Shown: positions 1 through 12,183, numbered from the stretch's first letter. The stretch: 64,000 bases of DNA from Dallia pectoralis (GCA_029465975.1 CM055736.1:7957295-8021294); one strand, 5' to 3'. Numbers and translations are program-made. The notes: generated from the letters alone by a model not told the origin.

Positions 1-830
1 CGCAGCCCAACGATGTAAACAAAGATGGCGGCGCCCTATTGCCATTAGCCACAGTTAAACCCCCGAAGTTTAATGGACAAGGCAAGTGGGAAGTGTTCTT
101 CACACAATTCGAGCTGTTGGCTAATGCGGGGAGGTGGTCTGACGAGACGAAGGCGTTACAGCTGGCCCTGTGCCTGACGGAGGAGGCTTCGGAATGTTTG
201 CTAACGCTAGCTCCGGGCGGAAGAGCCGACTACAGGGCGCTAGTGGAGGCATTGGGGGACCGTTTTGGCAGTGACTCGCAGCCAAATACGCTACGGATTG
301 AGCTGGGGAACAGAAAGAGACTTCCAGGTGAATCTTTGAAAGCACTGGCTAGCAGTATATTGAGCATGACACGTCGAGCTTATGGAACTATGCCGTTGGG
401 GGTACAGGATGAGCTGGCACGTGATAGTTTTATTAGGGCACTGGCTCCAACTGAATGTCGACACGTTCAGATGGCTGAACCACTATCCCTACGGGTGGCA
501 GTAGAAGTAGCCAGGAAGAGGGAACTGATCTGGGGTGGCGGAGAGGACAGGCAGCCGGAGGTGAGAGCGGTGGTGGCTGGAGGACCAGAAATCGTCACGC
601 CAGGGTGGGTCGACGAGTTGAGTGGGTTGGTCAGAGCTGCTACACTGGTCATCGAGAAGGGCTCCAGGCAGCGTAGTAACACCAGCTACACCCGGATGGT
701 CTGCTGGAGATGCGGCCAATCGGGCCATTTACAACGAGACTGTGACGGAGGTCCCCGTCGCCAGGGAAACGACAATGGGTCCGCGCACAGGGGGGATGTG
801 CGGGCCCACCTCACAGCCCCAACCCCATAG
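1..830 (+). CDS. gag: Gag-like capsid/nucleocapsid protein of Ty3/Gypsy element (partial 5')
   Basis: The frame is open from the first bases of the window to a TAG at 828-830, so the true start is probably upstream. The two upstream ATGs at 13 and 25 are in other frames and stop within a few codons. The N-terminal half has the PPKFNG and W..F..QFE pattern typical of Gypsy Gag capsid regions. The C-terminal part carries one CCHC zinc knuckle, CWRCGQSGHLQRDC, which in this family binds the element RNA. Gag packages the RNA into cytoplasmic particles. The protease-containing frame begins just downstream in a different frame, so pol expression would need frameshifting or reinitiation. I infer a retrotransposon gene rather than a domesticated one, because pol and an LTR follow directly. 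Confidence 0.85.
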   Translation, partial: QPNDVNKDGGALLPLATVKPPKFNGQGKWEVFFTQFELLANAGRWSDETKALQLALCLTEEASECLLTLAPGGRADYRALVEALGDRFGSDSQPNTLRIELGNRKRLPGESLKALASSILSMTRRAYGTMPLGVQDELARDSFIRALAPTECRHVQMAEPLSLRVAVEVARKRELIWGGGEDRQPEVRAVVAGGPEIVTPGWVDELSGLVRAATLVIEKGSRQRSNTSYTRMVCWRCGQSGHLQRDCDGGPRRQGNDNGSAHRGDVRAHLTAPTP

Positions 831-862
831 TTAGCGGAGTAGGAGACCAGCAGCGGAACACA

Positions 863-1700
863 ATGGGAGGGGACTGGCTCCATCCTGTTGCTACATCGTG
901 TCCAGGGCCAGTAGTTGTAGTGGGTCGGACCACAGTGGGGGACTTCTGTAACATCAGCATCAAAGTAGAAGGGGTGGAATGTTTGGCCCTCGTCGACACA
1001 GGCTCAACAGTGACCCTCGTGAGACCCGACATTTTGCCATCAGGGGTGCGGGTGGAGCAGACGGACGTCCAGCTGCGAACCGTCACAGGGGAACTGGCCC
1101 CTATGCTGGGGAAGTGTCGGCTGTCAGTAACTGTGGGGGGGAAAACAGTGTTGTGTTCCATGTGGGTGGCGGCAGTGCAGGACCCCTGTATATTGGGGAT
1201 GGATTTTTTAAAGACCTGCGGAGCTCAGTTAGATTTGGCTGCGGGCACTTTAAGATTGTTGGGTGGGCTGACAGTGGGGATGTTGCCGTCAGGGGGGCTG
1301 GCAGGGAATAGGGCTGCGTCCCCTTTTTCCTTCAAGATCGGGGAGGCCATACCAGTTGTGCCATCCCAGCAACTGTCTCCAGCAGCGACGCCTTTCACTC
1401 CTCTTATCAGCACAAGCACGGGCAGCCTGGGGGCTCAAAACACACAAGCCCCATCACCCAAGCTGACCAGGAGTGGGGGAGAGGAGACCATCAAAGCTGT
1501 CGAGGCTGTGTGGCTGAAAAACTGTCAGGGCCTAGAGGAGACCCAGCAGAGCCTGCTAAAAGAGCTGCTGCTAGAGTTTAAGGATAGCTTCGCATGGGGG
1601 GAGGATGAGGTGGGGCAAACTCACTTAGTTCAGCACGGGATAGACACTGGGAATGCCCAACCCATTAAAATACGGCCCCGTCGTATTCCGCTCGCCGCAG
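863..1700 (+). pseudogene. pol: Pol, protease part and start of RT, upstream of a frame break
   Basis: This frame encodes a retropepsin-type aspartic protease. The active-site triplet is in LVDTGSTVTLV, and the later ILGMDFL matches the conserved C-terminal flap/helix motif of the family. After a linker of about 120 residues the frame enters the region just before the RT domain (PRRIPLA). The RT similarity then continues in another frame, and this one runs on as nonsense to a stop at 1840. A change of one base (or equivalent) between about 1690 and 1705 explains this. In an intact element the protease would cut the Gag-Pol polyprotein; this copy could not make protease and RT in one chain without a second compensating event. 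Confidence 0.85.
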
Positions 1701-4581
1701 GGAAGCAGCAGACAAAGCTATTGTCGACATGTTGCGGGCCGACTTCATTGAACCATCTGACAGCCCATGGTCTGCACCGGTTGTCATGGTGCCTAAGAAA
1801 GGGGGTAAACTTCGGTTCTGTGTCGACTACAGGGGGTTGAATGATGTCACCATCAAGGACTCCTACCCCATACCGAGGATAGACGAGAGTCTGGACCATG
1901 TAAGGGGGTCTTCGTGGTTCTCCTCCCTTGACCTGCGTAGCGGCTACTGGCAGGTGCCCCTCGCGCCGTCGGCGCGGGAGAAGACGGCCTTCTCCACGGA
2001 CAGGGGGCATTGGCAGTTTAAGGTGCTGTGTTTCGGTCTCTGCAATGCTCCTGCAACCTTTGAGAGGCTCATGGACAGCGTGCTGGCTGGGATACCTAGA
2101 CGTGAGTGTGTGGTATACCTAGATGACATTCTGGTGCATGGCACATCGTTTGAGGAGGCCCTGGGTGCACTCAGGGGGGTGTTGGGGAGGGTCTCGGGGG
2201 CAGGGCTGAAACTACACCCAGACAAGTGTAAGTTCATGCAGAGGGAGGTGGCGTTCCTGGGTCACCAGTTGGGGGGTGAGGGTGTCAGCACACTGACAGA
2301 CAAAGTGGAGGCCGTGAGGGGGTGGCCAACTCCTAGGGGGAAAAAAGAGGTGAAAAGCTTCCTGGGGCTGGCGGGTTACTACCGCAGGTTTGTGAGAGGG
2401 TTTGCAGGAATTGCAGCGCCGCTAAACCACCTCCTCCAAAAGGACACCGTTTTCCAGTGGGCCGAGGAGCACCAGCAGGCGTTTGAAGCACTCAAACGGG
2501 GCCTTGTGGAGGCCCCTGTTCTGGCTGCACCTAACCCGAACCTCCCAGTCATTCTGGACACTGACGCAAGTAACGAAGGGTTGGGGGCTGTGCTGGCCCA
2601 GCAGGGGCCGGATGGGGAACACGTGATAGCATATTACAGCAGAACCTTAGACAAAGCTGAAAGGCACTATTGCGTAACCAGGAGAGAACTGTTGGCGGTG
2701 GTAGCGGCAGTACGCCACTTCAAGTACTACCTGGGGGGTCTACCGTTTGTGGTCCGGACGGATCACTCTGCCCTGCAGTGGCTTCTGTCCTTTAAGGAGC
2801 CGGAGGGTCAAATCGCCCGCTGGCTAGAGGAGCTGCAGCCTTACGACTTCCAGGTGGAGCACAGAGCGGGACGTCGACACAGTAACGCTGATGCCTTGTC
2901 TCGTCGCCCGTGTGCCGCTGACGGCTGTGGGTACTGTGATAAACGGGTCGAGCGGGAGCTATGCACTGAGGGGGGTGTCACTGCCACGGTGAGTCAGTTG
3001 GTGGCGACGGAGTGCCGGGGTCTCGAGACTGTGGGGGTCAGGGAGTGGAGATGCCGCCAGGAGGCGGACGTCGAGCTGTGTCCCGTCCTGCTGTGGGTAG
3101 AGCGGGGTAACCGTCCACCGTGGGGAGAGGTGGCCCCTCTCTCACCAGTCACCAAAGGGTTGTGGGCCAAATTCACTAACCTTAGAGTGGCTGAGGGGGT
3201 TCTGCAGAAGGGGTGGAAACAGCCAGCAACTGGAGAAATGACATGGCAGGTAGTGGTGCCTAAAGAGCTGCAGGGGGAGGTGTTACAGCAGCTACATGGG
3301 GGGGTTGGTGCTGGGCATTTTGGGGTCTCCAAGACATTAAAGCGTGTGCGGCAGGGTTTCTATTGGGCCAGGCACAGGAGAGATGTGGAGGACATTTGTA
3401 GGAGGTGGGATGAATGTGCTGCTAAAAAGGGACCCTCAGGCAGGTCTCACGCCCTGTTACAACAATTCCCAGTTGGGGAGCCCATGGAGAGACTGGGGGT
3501 GGACATAGTGGGGCCGTTTCCTATCTCAGAGAAGGGTAACAGGTTCATTCTAACCGCTATGGACTACTTTACAAAGTGGCCGGAGGCTTATGCTATCCCA
3601 GATCAGGAAGCGGAGACAGTAGCGGAAGCTTTGATAGGGGGAATAGTCAGTCGGTTTGGGGTACCACAGTCCATTCACACCGACCAGGGGAGGAACTTTG
3701 AATCACGTGTGTTTTCGGAGTTGTGTAGACGGCTAGGGGTGGAGAAAACACGCACTACACCCCTTCATCCGCAGAGTGATGGGCTGGTGGAGAGATTCCA
3801 TCGGACCATGGCACAGCAGCTGGCTATCGTCACCTCAAAGCACCAAAAAGACTGGGACACCCACTTGCCCTTCATCCTGATGGCGTACAGGTCAGCGGTC
3901 CAAGCATCCACCGCTTGCTCCCCGGCGTTACTAATGTTGGGCCGAGAGATGCGGACCCCAGTGGAGCTGAGGTTTGGCCGGGCCCCGGATGACGACGGCA
4001 GGGTGTTGCCTGACCTGGACTATGCTCGTCGCCTGCAGGACCGGCTAGAAGTGGCTCACACCTTTGCTAGGGAGCAGCTCGTGAGTGCAGGGCTACGCCA
4101 AAAGCACCACTATGACACACGAGCGAGGGGGAGGCACTTTAAAGCAGGGGAGAGTGTTTGGCTGCACAACCCCATGCGCAAGAAAGGGCGGTGCCCAAAG
4201 CTGGACAGTACCTGGGTGGGGCCCTGTGCTGTGCTGGAGAGGGTGGGGGAGGTAACATACCGCGTGGAGATTCCCCCGCGGAACAGGAAGGTGGTAGTAC
4301 ACCGGGATCGATTGGCGCCCTACAGAGGAGACAAAGTCTGTGGGGGTCGACAAGAGGTCGAGGTTGGAAGACCAACAGAACAGGGACAGTCCAACATGGA
4401 GACTCTAACACAACCTGAGCCTGTAGAGGGGTCTCCCAGGGTTGGGGTTGACCCCCCAGAGGACACGGATAATGACACTGGGAGAGTGGGGGCCTCTGAG
4501 GGTCCGCCAGGGAGGGTTACGGGAAGACCCCAGAGACAGAGACGACCTCCGGGTCGGTTTGAGGATTTTGTACAACCCTAG
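1701..4581 (+). pseudogene. pol: Pol: reverse transcriptase, RNase H and integrase
   Basis: The frame is open for over 950 codons. RT motifs are LRFCVDYRGLN and the catalytic YLDDILVHG. RNase H follows with TDASNEGLGAVLAQ and ends near NADALSRRP. Integrase has the H..H half of the zinc-binding module (HGGVGAGHFG), but the following cysteine pair reads RRWDEC, with tryptophan (TGG, 3406-3408) where the family has the first cysteine. The catalytic core has D in LGVDIVGPF, D in HTDQGRNFES and E in GLVERFHRT. A GPY/F-like segment (WVGPCAVLERVGEVTYRV) follows. In a working element these domains copy the RNA to DNA and insert it. The long frame suggests fairly recent insertion, but the upstream frame break and the lost cysteine point to an inactive copy. 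Confidence 0.9.
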
Positions 4582-4609
4582 GGGCTAGGGTTTATAAAAG
4601 GGGGGGCTA

Positions 4610-4928
4610 TGTAGTGACCCGGGGTCTGTTTATGTGTTTACGTCTACGTTCACGTTACGTTTCCAAATGTTCAAGTGCTGTTGATTAGTTCTTTGCATGA
4701 AATCTCGCGGGGTTTGGGGGGGTATAAGTGAAGGTGATAGGAGTCGTTTGTCCCTTTTGCCTGTGTGACATGTCGCTTGTCTTACTGCCATGTATCATTG
4801 CTCTGGTTGATGAAGGTATAGGATTAGTGGCGTAGGCTGGGGCCAGAACAACAGCCTAGTAAGTTAATAAATTGTGGTTGCGCACATTGTGTCGGAGTGC
4901 ACTCATTTGTTCCGGTCGGAACATTACA
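4610..4928 (+). repeat. 3' LTR of the Ty3/Gypsy element
   Basis: A purine-rich tract (AAAAGGGGGGG, ending about 4606) directly precedes TGTAGTGACC at 4610. The repeat ends ...AACATTACA at 4928, so the termini are near-inverted TGTAGTG/CATTACA with canonical TG...CA. A polyadenylation signal AATAAA is at 4866-4871, about 60 bases before the end. The length of 319 bp is within the usual range. GTACC (4929-4933) would be the right-hand target-site duplication if it is 5 bp; the left one is outside the window. The boundary is inferred from termini and tract position, since no second LTR is available for comparison. Confidence 0.82.
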
Positions 4929-5050
4929 GTACCGAGACGAGAGTAGCTGCCATGTATGTGAATCGCACCAATAATAATAACTTGTAATCGTTTGATAGTT
5001 ATATTAAAAATGAGTGTATGTTTTAGTAAATTACAGAGTATGCTGTTGTG

Positions 5051-5430
5051 TATGGAGGACCAAGTCTGCCAGAATTAAAAATAAATGAATAAATAAATAA
5101 ATGCATCAGTACAATTATTTTACATCAAAATATACGTTAAAAAAATTAATTATAGATTTTTTTTTTAAATCTGTCGTTTTCTCCTATTTATTTATTTCCA
5201 CAATAATTTATTTCTGTAATTATTTATTTCTGTAAGTATTTATTTCCGTTGACATTTATTTCCTTTGACATTTATTTACGTTGACATTTATTTATGTATT
5301 TCAACGACAGATTAAAAAAAAAAATCTATAATAATTTTTTTTAACGTATATTTTGATGTAAAATATTTGTACTGATGCAGTTATTTATTTATTCATTTAT
5401 TTTTAATTCTGGCAGACTTGGTCCTCCATA
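5051..5430. mobile_element. Palindromic (foldback) MITE, about 380 bp
   Basis: The left end TATGGAGGACCAAGTCTGCC and the right end GGCAGACTTGGTCCTCCATA are exact reverse complements. The match continues inward for about 130 bases per side through AATTAAAAATAAATGAATAA, the CATCAGTACAA block and TACATCAAAATATACGTT. The centre is an AT-rich series of ATTTATTTC/TTGACATTTATTT repeats. The ends start and finish with TA, compatible with a TA target duplication. There is no coding capacity. The superfamily cannot be assigned from the ends alone. Confidence 0.85.
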
Positions 5431-5635
5431 TTCCAGAAGCAACAATGTTTCTTTTTTAACGATTAGAGGCAAAAAATTGGCACCTATGAAATGAAGCAAA
5501 AGTGAATGAAAAAAAAGACAATTGTTGAGTCGTATTTTGGTATGAAACACAAGGAGCAGCCTCTTACCACTGAGTTTACTGGTGCATTAACCTGGTACTC
5601 TGATGCCCCAAACACATAAACACGTGTGGTGGCGG

Positions 5636-5687
5636 GACCTAAGTCACCAGACCTAAGTCACCAGACCTAAGTCACCAGACCTAAGTT
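5636..5687. repeat. 15-bp tandem repeat, about 3.5 copies
   Basis: The unit CCTAAGTCACCAGAC is repeated without variation, just downstream of the palindromic MITE. Confidence 0.9.
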
Positions 5688-8600
5688 CTACTGAAAACCT
5701 ATGAAGTGAATTTAATTTCAGTGAAGGCAAGCGTGGCTACCTAGTGGCTCATAGATACCTGCTGTAACCAGCCCTCCTCCCCCAATAAGTACATATTGAA
5801 AATATATTCTGCATTACGACTTTAAGGTTTCTGCGGATTTCATCCTCTGTAAGGCCAGTAGTATTTTTATCCTAGAGTCTAATAAACTACATATCACCTG
5901 ATAAAATAATAATAAACATATTCCATATTAGCACCTTGTTCCAACAGATCATCATATCGTATAAGGTTTGAGTTCTACCTGGTACGGTTAACAGATACAG
6001 GACCCAGCTGTATTTCGTTGCTGCGCCACTCGTTTGTGCCTCGGGGGTTTAGGGCTGGGTCAGTTGGAAAACGAAATGAATACACATACAGAAGTTCTTC
6101 CACTGACTCCTCCCTCTAAATAAACGTTTGTAGGTGTGGCATTTTGCTGAATCTAGGATTCTGAGTAACCAAGCAACCAGCCAGATATCTCTCTCTATCC
6201 ACAGGCTCTGAAACGTAGACACTCTGGATACAATCGAACCAACTCTCCCGCTATTGGAGTGGCTGACATGCCCTCAGCATCCGCAGTCCGACTGTGTGTA
6301 TAGAAATCGGTCACGGGGACGCCGGGTGCTCCCTGCCTTCTCCTAACAGCCGAAACACACACACACACTCGTGCACTCAGACTAGAGCTGGCTGCAGATG
6401 TAAATATAGTCATGTTAACTAAAGTAGAGCACGGATGTCAAGCTTGTGCCGGATGGGGGAGGGGGGATGACAAATGGAAAACACTGTGGTATACAGATAC
6501 TCTAGATGCACGGGCCACTGGGATGAATCATGCATGTACACACACACAACACAGTTTGAGAGGGGGGGGGCAGTTTGTTTTGTAGGATGGAGAAAGTAAA
6601 CACATGGTACAAACAGTTCAGCTCTTTTGAATGTTAGTCACGTTTTAAACAATTTGTGCTTTTTCACGCAACGTTATTCGTGGTTTTTAAGATGTCCTCC
6701 TCTCTCCGCCCCTCCTTCCTGCGTCCTCTCTGGCCTACTTTTGAAAAAATTACAATATAATCAAGAGGAAGTGGCAAGTAGTGTAAACACACTCGGATTA
6801 AGTAAGATGGACGTCTACCGCCTTCTCAGACAAATGAAGCGAACAGGTTAACAATGGAGGGTCACATAATTAATATGTAAAATTATAATAACTAATTATG
6901 TTTGCTGTGCAATAGGTCATTGATAAAACAACAAATATCATGTTAATGCGTGGCAGATTGCAGTAGAATAAACAGGTTTCCATAATGGAAGTTGGCTATT
7001 TGCAAGAGGACATAGTTCCGCTAGTCAACTAATAAACTGATGTCTCGACCACTCAATCATTTAACGCTTTGTAGGTCACAGACAAGAGATGATTTGGAAT
7101 AAACGTTTAGGGTTTGGGACGGGGGCGATTTTAGGGCCAGACCTTTAAATGGGCTAATGATTCCCTAATGAGAATATTTAAGTAATAATAAGTCCTTAAA
7201 ACCAGGAATTGTTTCTCCTCTGAGACTGCCACTATATCCGACACGTTCGCAATTTTACTAAAAAAGATTTAGACTGCCAAATTGTAACAGCTGTAGCGAG
7301 CTGGTCAACAGTAACATTAACAGTGTCTTTCTAATTTAACACAAGCTATGCGGCAACGATATCTAAATAACTAATCATTTAGATATTCTTGGTTTATTAC
7401 CATGCTGTGACTTATAATTCCTCTTGAGCATCTAATTTATTCTCTTCACTGGCTACAGTATCTGATAAACAGGTTACACTCTTGGCAGTCTTTTCAGAAA
7501 TTGTGAGTTGTTCTAGTCTCTCCCTCCACACTGGCAGCGTAAATACTCGCCTCGCAGCCGAACGGAACACATGGACTCTACCCCATTTTAACGGTCGGCG
7601 ACAGCGCGATGGGTTAAAGGTTCAGGGCAGACCCGGACCTAAATTATGCAGAAAACTGATTTCTTTTCCAGATTGGCCCGAGCCTCATTACTGGAGCACA
7701 TTAGCTCGTTTCTAGGCACTGATGTCAGTACTCCCTCAGGAGGATCTCCCTGTAGGAGCTTGTTTGATTGCAGCCTCACAGCTGTCTTGTGATATGGGCT
7801 AAGCCTGCATGGAATAATGGAAAATGGGAAGTGGGGGAGTGAGGGAGTGGGGTGAGCATGATGCCCCCGACTGTGAAAAAGAGAAAATTGAACCAAGCAC
7901 TGGTGTTGTGATGACTGGGTGTTGCAGACAGACAGAAAAACACTTACACACAAACACTGAGGTCCCAGACCTTAACAGTGTCGTGGCCTGCCTGTCTAGA
8001 TGGAGGATATAAAAGCCTTCACAATCTCTGCCCTGTGGTTGAGAGGCAAAACTATATTGCTGATTGGCAATTGGGCAACGGAATTGAAGAGACTAATTTT
8101 GGAGCAAATGGCTGGCTGTGTCTAAATAGGAATCACTGTGTGCGTGTGCGCGTGCGCGTGTGCTGTGTGTGTGAGAGAATGCGTGTTCCTGTCTACTGAA
8201 GACAATGAAACCGTCTGGCTAGTTTTATGCTTAGGGTACAGGTTACATTTGGGGTTAGATTTTGGTGTTTTCATTAGCGATCAGGTGCATAGTAGTTAGG
8301 ATCAGGTTAAAGTGAAAAACTGTTTTTGAGTGAGAATCTTTTTTGTTGGTGTGTGCAAGGACGCGTAAAAATGCTAGGATATGTGACAGACAGCAAGGGC
8401 TGCAAATATTTGACCTCTAAACACATTTCCCCGGGGGATATATCTAAGACTACAGCCGTGTGAGGGACATTCCGGAGTGTATTTTATATGTGACATAGGG
8501 GTGACTGCTGACAGGAGTAAGATGGAGAGGGAGGTAGTGAAAACACCCGGGACTTTGACTGTGTTTTCTGTGGAAGCACAAACAAACTGATGATGCATTC

Positions 8601-9732
8601 GGGTCAGGAGACCCGTTAGTGCCGTTAGTGCTCCAGCTGTTCCATTCAGATGAAGAGTGTGTTTCACAGGAGGCCGTGCGAATGGACTGTAAAATCGAAT
8701 AACAGTCTGGGTTGCGAAAACATTGTGTTAACGAGGCCTACTCTCATTCATTCTGGGGTGAGGAGAAATAATCGTGACCTGCACCTCCATAGACAGATGA
8801 CTCTCCAGGAAGAGTCCCTCTCACTTTGCCTCCCTCTGTCATAACCCATGTAGAGCAAAGGAATCACAGCGCCCCCTGTGGGTCTGGATGATCTGGATGG
8901 TAAAATTGACTGCTAGCGTTAGGATGAGAAGGTTAAAATGTGCATTTAAGTATTCCTTAATGTCATAAAATCTAAAAGCATCTTAAAATCGAAAGTGGTT
9001 CTAGTTTGAAAAGTCCAGATTGTCGCCTCCCTGTTTCTCAGCTTTGTTCCGTCCGATGTCAAATTAAACACTGTTTTCGTAAGCAGGCAGCCCCTGTTGC
9101 CTAGCAGTCCGTTCACGACGAGCTGTTTTAATGGCTGACAGTACATCACCCTTATACTCTAATTACATTTAAATGGGTTGGAGGAACGGTGTCCGCTATT
9201 AAAATGATGACCTCATGAATATTTAATACCCTGACTGAATAGGCGCATGTAATGAATACCATTATGACTCACGGTACTTCAGCGTTCACATATGGAAGGA
9301 TGCCTCCAACCCGTGTAATGCTCATACATAATACAGTTGTGCATACCGTTCTCAGTGAGATGCGGACTACGTTTGTATTCAAACGTGCATGGAATGCCAC
9401 TTCATTAGGTAAACGCATTTCCCTCGTTCAATATTAACATTCATTAAACATCCAGGAGCGTTGGGTTTGTCAGGATTGTCGGAATCCAAGGCACTTTACT
9501 CAGCCATCTCTACGTCCGAGAATATACATTTATGCTGAATTAAATCGTCAGTGGGTATATCGATTACAGATACGTTTGTCTATAGTCACCGCACTGTCAA
9601 TATCAATTATCCAGAGAGTATCGTTGGAGTTTTTTGAGAATTAACATGAAACAGTCGTCAGGTCACCATTGTGATCCACATTAGGGTAATCAGATGGTAT
9701 GTTTGCTTCAATTACTTGTCAAATAGGTTTCC
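5688..9732. other. No supported gene; AT-rich intergenic or intronic DNA
   Basis: There is no long conserved frame. A 32-codon open stretch behind a good splice acceptor at 6205 is noted as a finding. A short G/T/C-rich simple repeat lies at about 8136-8166. Pieces of unique-looking AT-rich DNA at 9.1-9.45 kb, with several TAAT cores, could be regulatory, but nothing in the sequence proves it. Confidence 0.5.
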
Positions 9733-10703
9733 CCACATCCTGACAGAAATGAAGATGTTTACCACATTCTGACAGAAATAAAGATGTTTACCACATTCTG
9801 ACAAAAATGAAGATGTTTACCACTTTCTGACAGAAATAAAGATGTTTACCACATTCTGACAGAAATAAAGATGTTTACCACATTCTGACAGAAATAAAGA
9901 TGTTAACCACATTCTGACAGAAATAAAGATGTTTACCACATTCTGACAAAAATGAAGATGTTTACCACTTTCTGACAGAAATAAAGATGTTTACCACATT
10001 CTGACAGAAATAAAGATGTTTACCACATTCTGACAGAAATAAAGATGTTAACCACATTCGGACAGAAATAAAGATGTTTACCACATTCTGACAGAAATAA
10101 AGATGTTTACCACATTCTGACAGAAATAAAGATGTTTACCACATTCTGACAGAAATAAAGATGTTTACCACATTCTGACAGAAATAAAGATGTTTACCAC
10201 ATTCTGACAGAAATAAAGATGTTTACCACATTCTGACAGAAATAAAGATGTTTACCACATTCTGACAGAAATAAAGATGTTTACCACATTCTGACAGAAA
10301 TAAAGATGTTTACCACATTCTGACAGAAATAAAGATGTTTACCACATACTGACAGAAATAAAGATGTTTACCACATTCTGACAGAAATAAAGATGTTTAC
10401 CACATTCTGACAGAAATAAAGATGTTTACCACATTCTGACAGAAATAAAGATGTTTACCACATACTGACAGAAATAAAGATGTTTACCACATTCTGACAG
10501 AAATGAAGATGTTTACCACATACTGACAGAAATAGAGATGTTTACCACATTCTGACAGAAATGAAGATGTTTACCACATACTGACAGAAATAGAGATGTT
10601 TACCACATTCTGACAGAAATGAAGATGTTTACCACATACTGACAGAAATAGAGATGTTTACCACATTCTGACAGAAATGAAGATGTTTACCACATTCTGA
10701 CAG
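9733..10703. repeat. 29-bp minisatellite, about 33 copies
   Basis: The unit AGATGTTTACCACATTCTGA + CAGAAATAA (29 bp) is repeated head to tail with few substitutions. Variants are ordered. A 5-unit block (145 bp) is duplicated near the left end: ACAAAAATGA at 9801 and 9946, and GTTAACCAC at 9902 and 10047. An alternating two-unit pattern (CATACTGACAGAAATAGAG / CATTCTGACAGAAATGAAG, 58 bp) fills about 10500-10690. There are no spacers, so this is not a CRISPR array. Confidence 0.97.
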
Positions 10704-10987
10704 ATCGAAGTTGTGAACCTCTGTATTACCCAGGGGTCTTTTGTATTCCGCCCTCTTGCTACTGCAAAAAAGCTTTCTATCGATTGGTATCAAACTAGCA
10801 GAGGGTTAGTACTCTGGTAGAAACCCGAGACAAGCCATTTCGATGGAATTAATATTCACACCTTGTTACCTGTTAAGCCATTTTTATTTAAAATAATAAT
10901 ATTCACGGCCTGTCATTGTATGTGTGGTCGGTATCCCACCACTTAATGTCTGCAAATCTGTCCGCAGGAATGTTTGAGTTTTATGCA

Positions 10988-11021
<34 letters not shown>

Positions 11022-12183
11022 AGTGTTTCCCAGCATCTGAGCCAGTATTATCCATGTGGCCCCTGTCACATTAGCATTACTGATATGTGTGCTGTGTTGC
11101 ATTACAGAGAATTAAGTGGCTGACTGACTTAAGCTCTCAGTGCTCTAATTAAAACAAGTCTCAGGCTGACGGAGGACCAATAAGAAACTGCTAATTGAAT
11201 ACATAGGCCACTTTCTGGACACAAGGATTTCGAAAGATTAGTGGCATCAATTTGCTTTATGGTTTCATTCCTGCAATATAAGGACTGTTTACTGTTGTGT
11301 TTCTATCAAAGCTACACTGTTGGTTTCATTCAGTTAATTGGCATTTGACAAATTATTGCCAGAAATGGCATCCTGGTTTGTGAATATGGTATTATTCAGG
11401 CTTCTGGAGTAAAATTTGTAAAGTAAGTAAAGTAAATTCTCACCTCGTCAAACCATGGTAGTTTAATGTTAAAAGTGCAATTATAATGCAGTTGTCCCAG
11501 TGTTTTGCATAATTCTTATATATATGTTAATTCTTATATATTTATATATATATATATATACAACAAATTAAAAACAACATACATCGATACGAGAAACTGT
11601 CTGCTATCTTAAGATTGAAAGAATTTTATAGTCTTTCCAGGACTATTGAGCATTTATGGAAAAAGATTGTTTCCTCATTTCAGACTTTGCTTTAGGAAAG
11701 CACTGAGATAGAACGCTGGTATGTTATGTTTAGTCAGAGACCAAGATATGCAGAGATTTGCCCAAGCACTGTAAACAAATATGTGACAGGGTTTAAGTAT
11801 TCTGGGAGTGGAGTGCCACTTCACTTAGTGGTACTGTATTGTGTAGAGTGGTCCATGAGTTGTTGTGCACTCCTGATGTTCTGGTGAAGGCTCTGATGTG
11901 AATGTCACCATAATCCAACATAGATAAAAAGTTTCCCAGAAACTTGATCCTCCCAAACTGACATTTCCTTGCCAAGATTCAATGTGCGAAAATGTGAAGT
12001 TAAAACCTACAGAGGATTCCGCTTGTCTGCTTTGAGGTTGGGGGGTAAAAAAGTACTGAGTCCGCCTGGCATTCAGCACAAGCTTCAAATATCACTTTTG
12101 GAATTTGAAATATAACAGCTATGGAAATGCAGGGCTTAGTTTATTTTTGCAATGTATGTATTACACTATTAATCAGTTGGGGG
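10704..12183. other. No supported gene; simple repeats only
   Basis: It contains (GT)15 at 10991-11020 and a TA-rich run at about 11535-11560. No conserved reading frame or known repeat terminus was recognised. Confidence 0.5.

Larger units (their letters stand above)
1..4928 (+). mobile_element. Ty3/Gypsy LTR retrotransposon, 3' part (5' end outside window)
   Basis: The order is gag with a CCHC knuckle, aspartic protease, reverse transcriptase, RNase H, integrase, then a polypurine run and an LTR. RT before integrase is the Ty3/Gypsy order. The 5' LTR and primer-binding site lie left of the window, so the insertion age cannot be estimated from LTR divergence here. There is no envelope-like frame after integrase and no chromodomain is evident. 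The copy is damaged: pol has a frame break near 1690-1705 and an integrase zinc-finger cysteine is replaced. I cannot name the lineage within Ty3/Gypsy. Confidence 0.93.

Noticed and set aside
4093..4418. Short frames overlapping the integrase 3' part on both strands
   Set aside because: Shadows of the pol frame with no independent signal.
9733..10703. CRISPR-like array of 29-bp repeats
   Set aside because: Repeats are directly adjacent with no spacers, in vertebrate DNA; it is a minisatellite.
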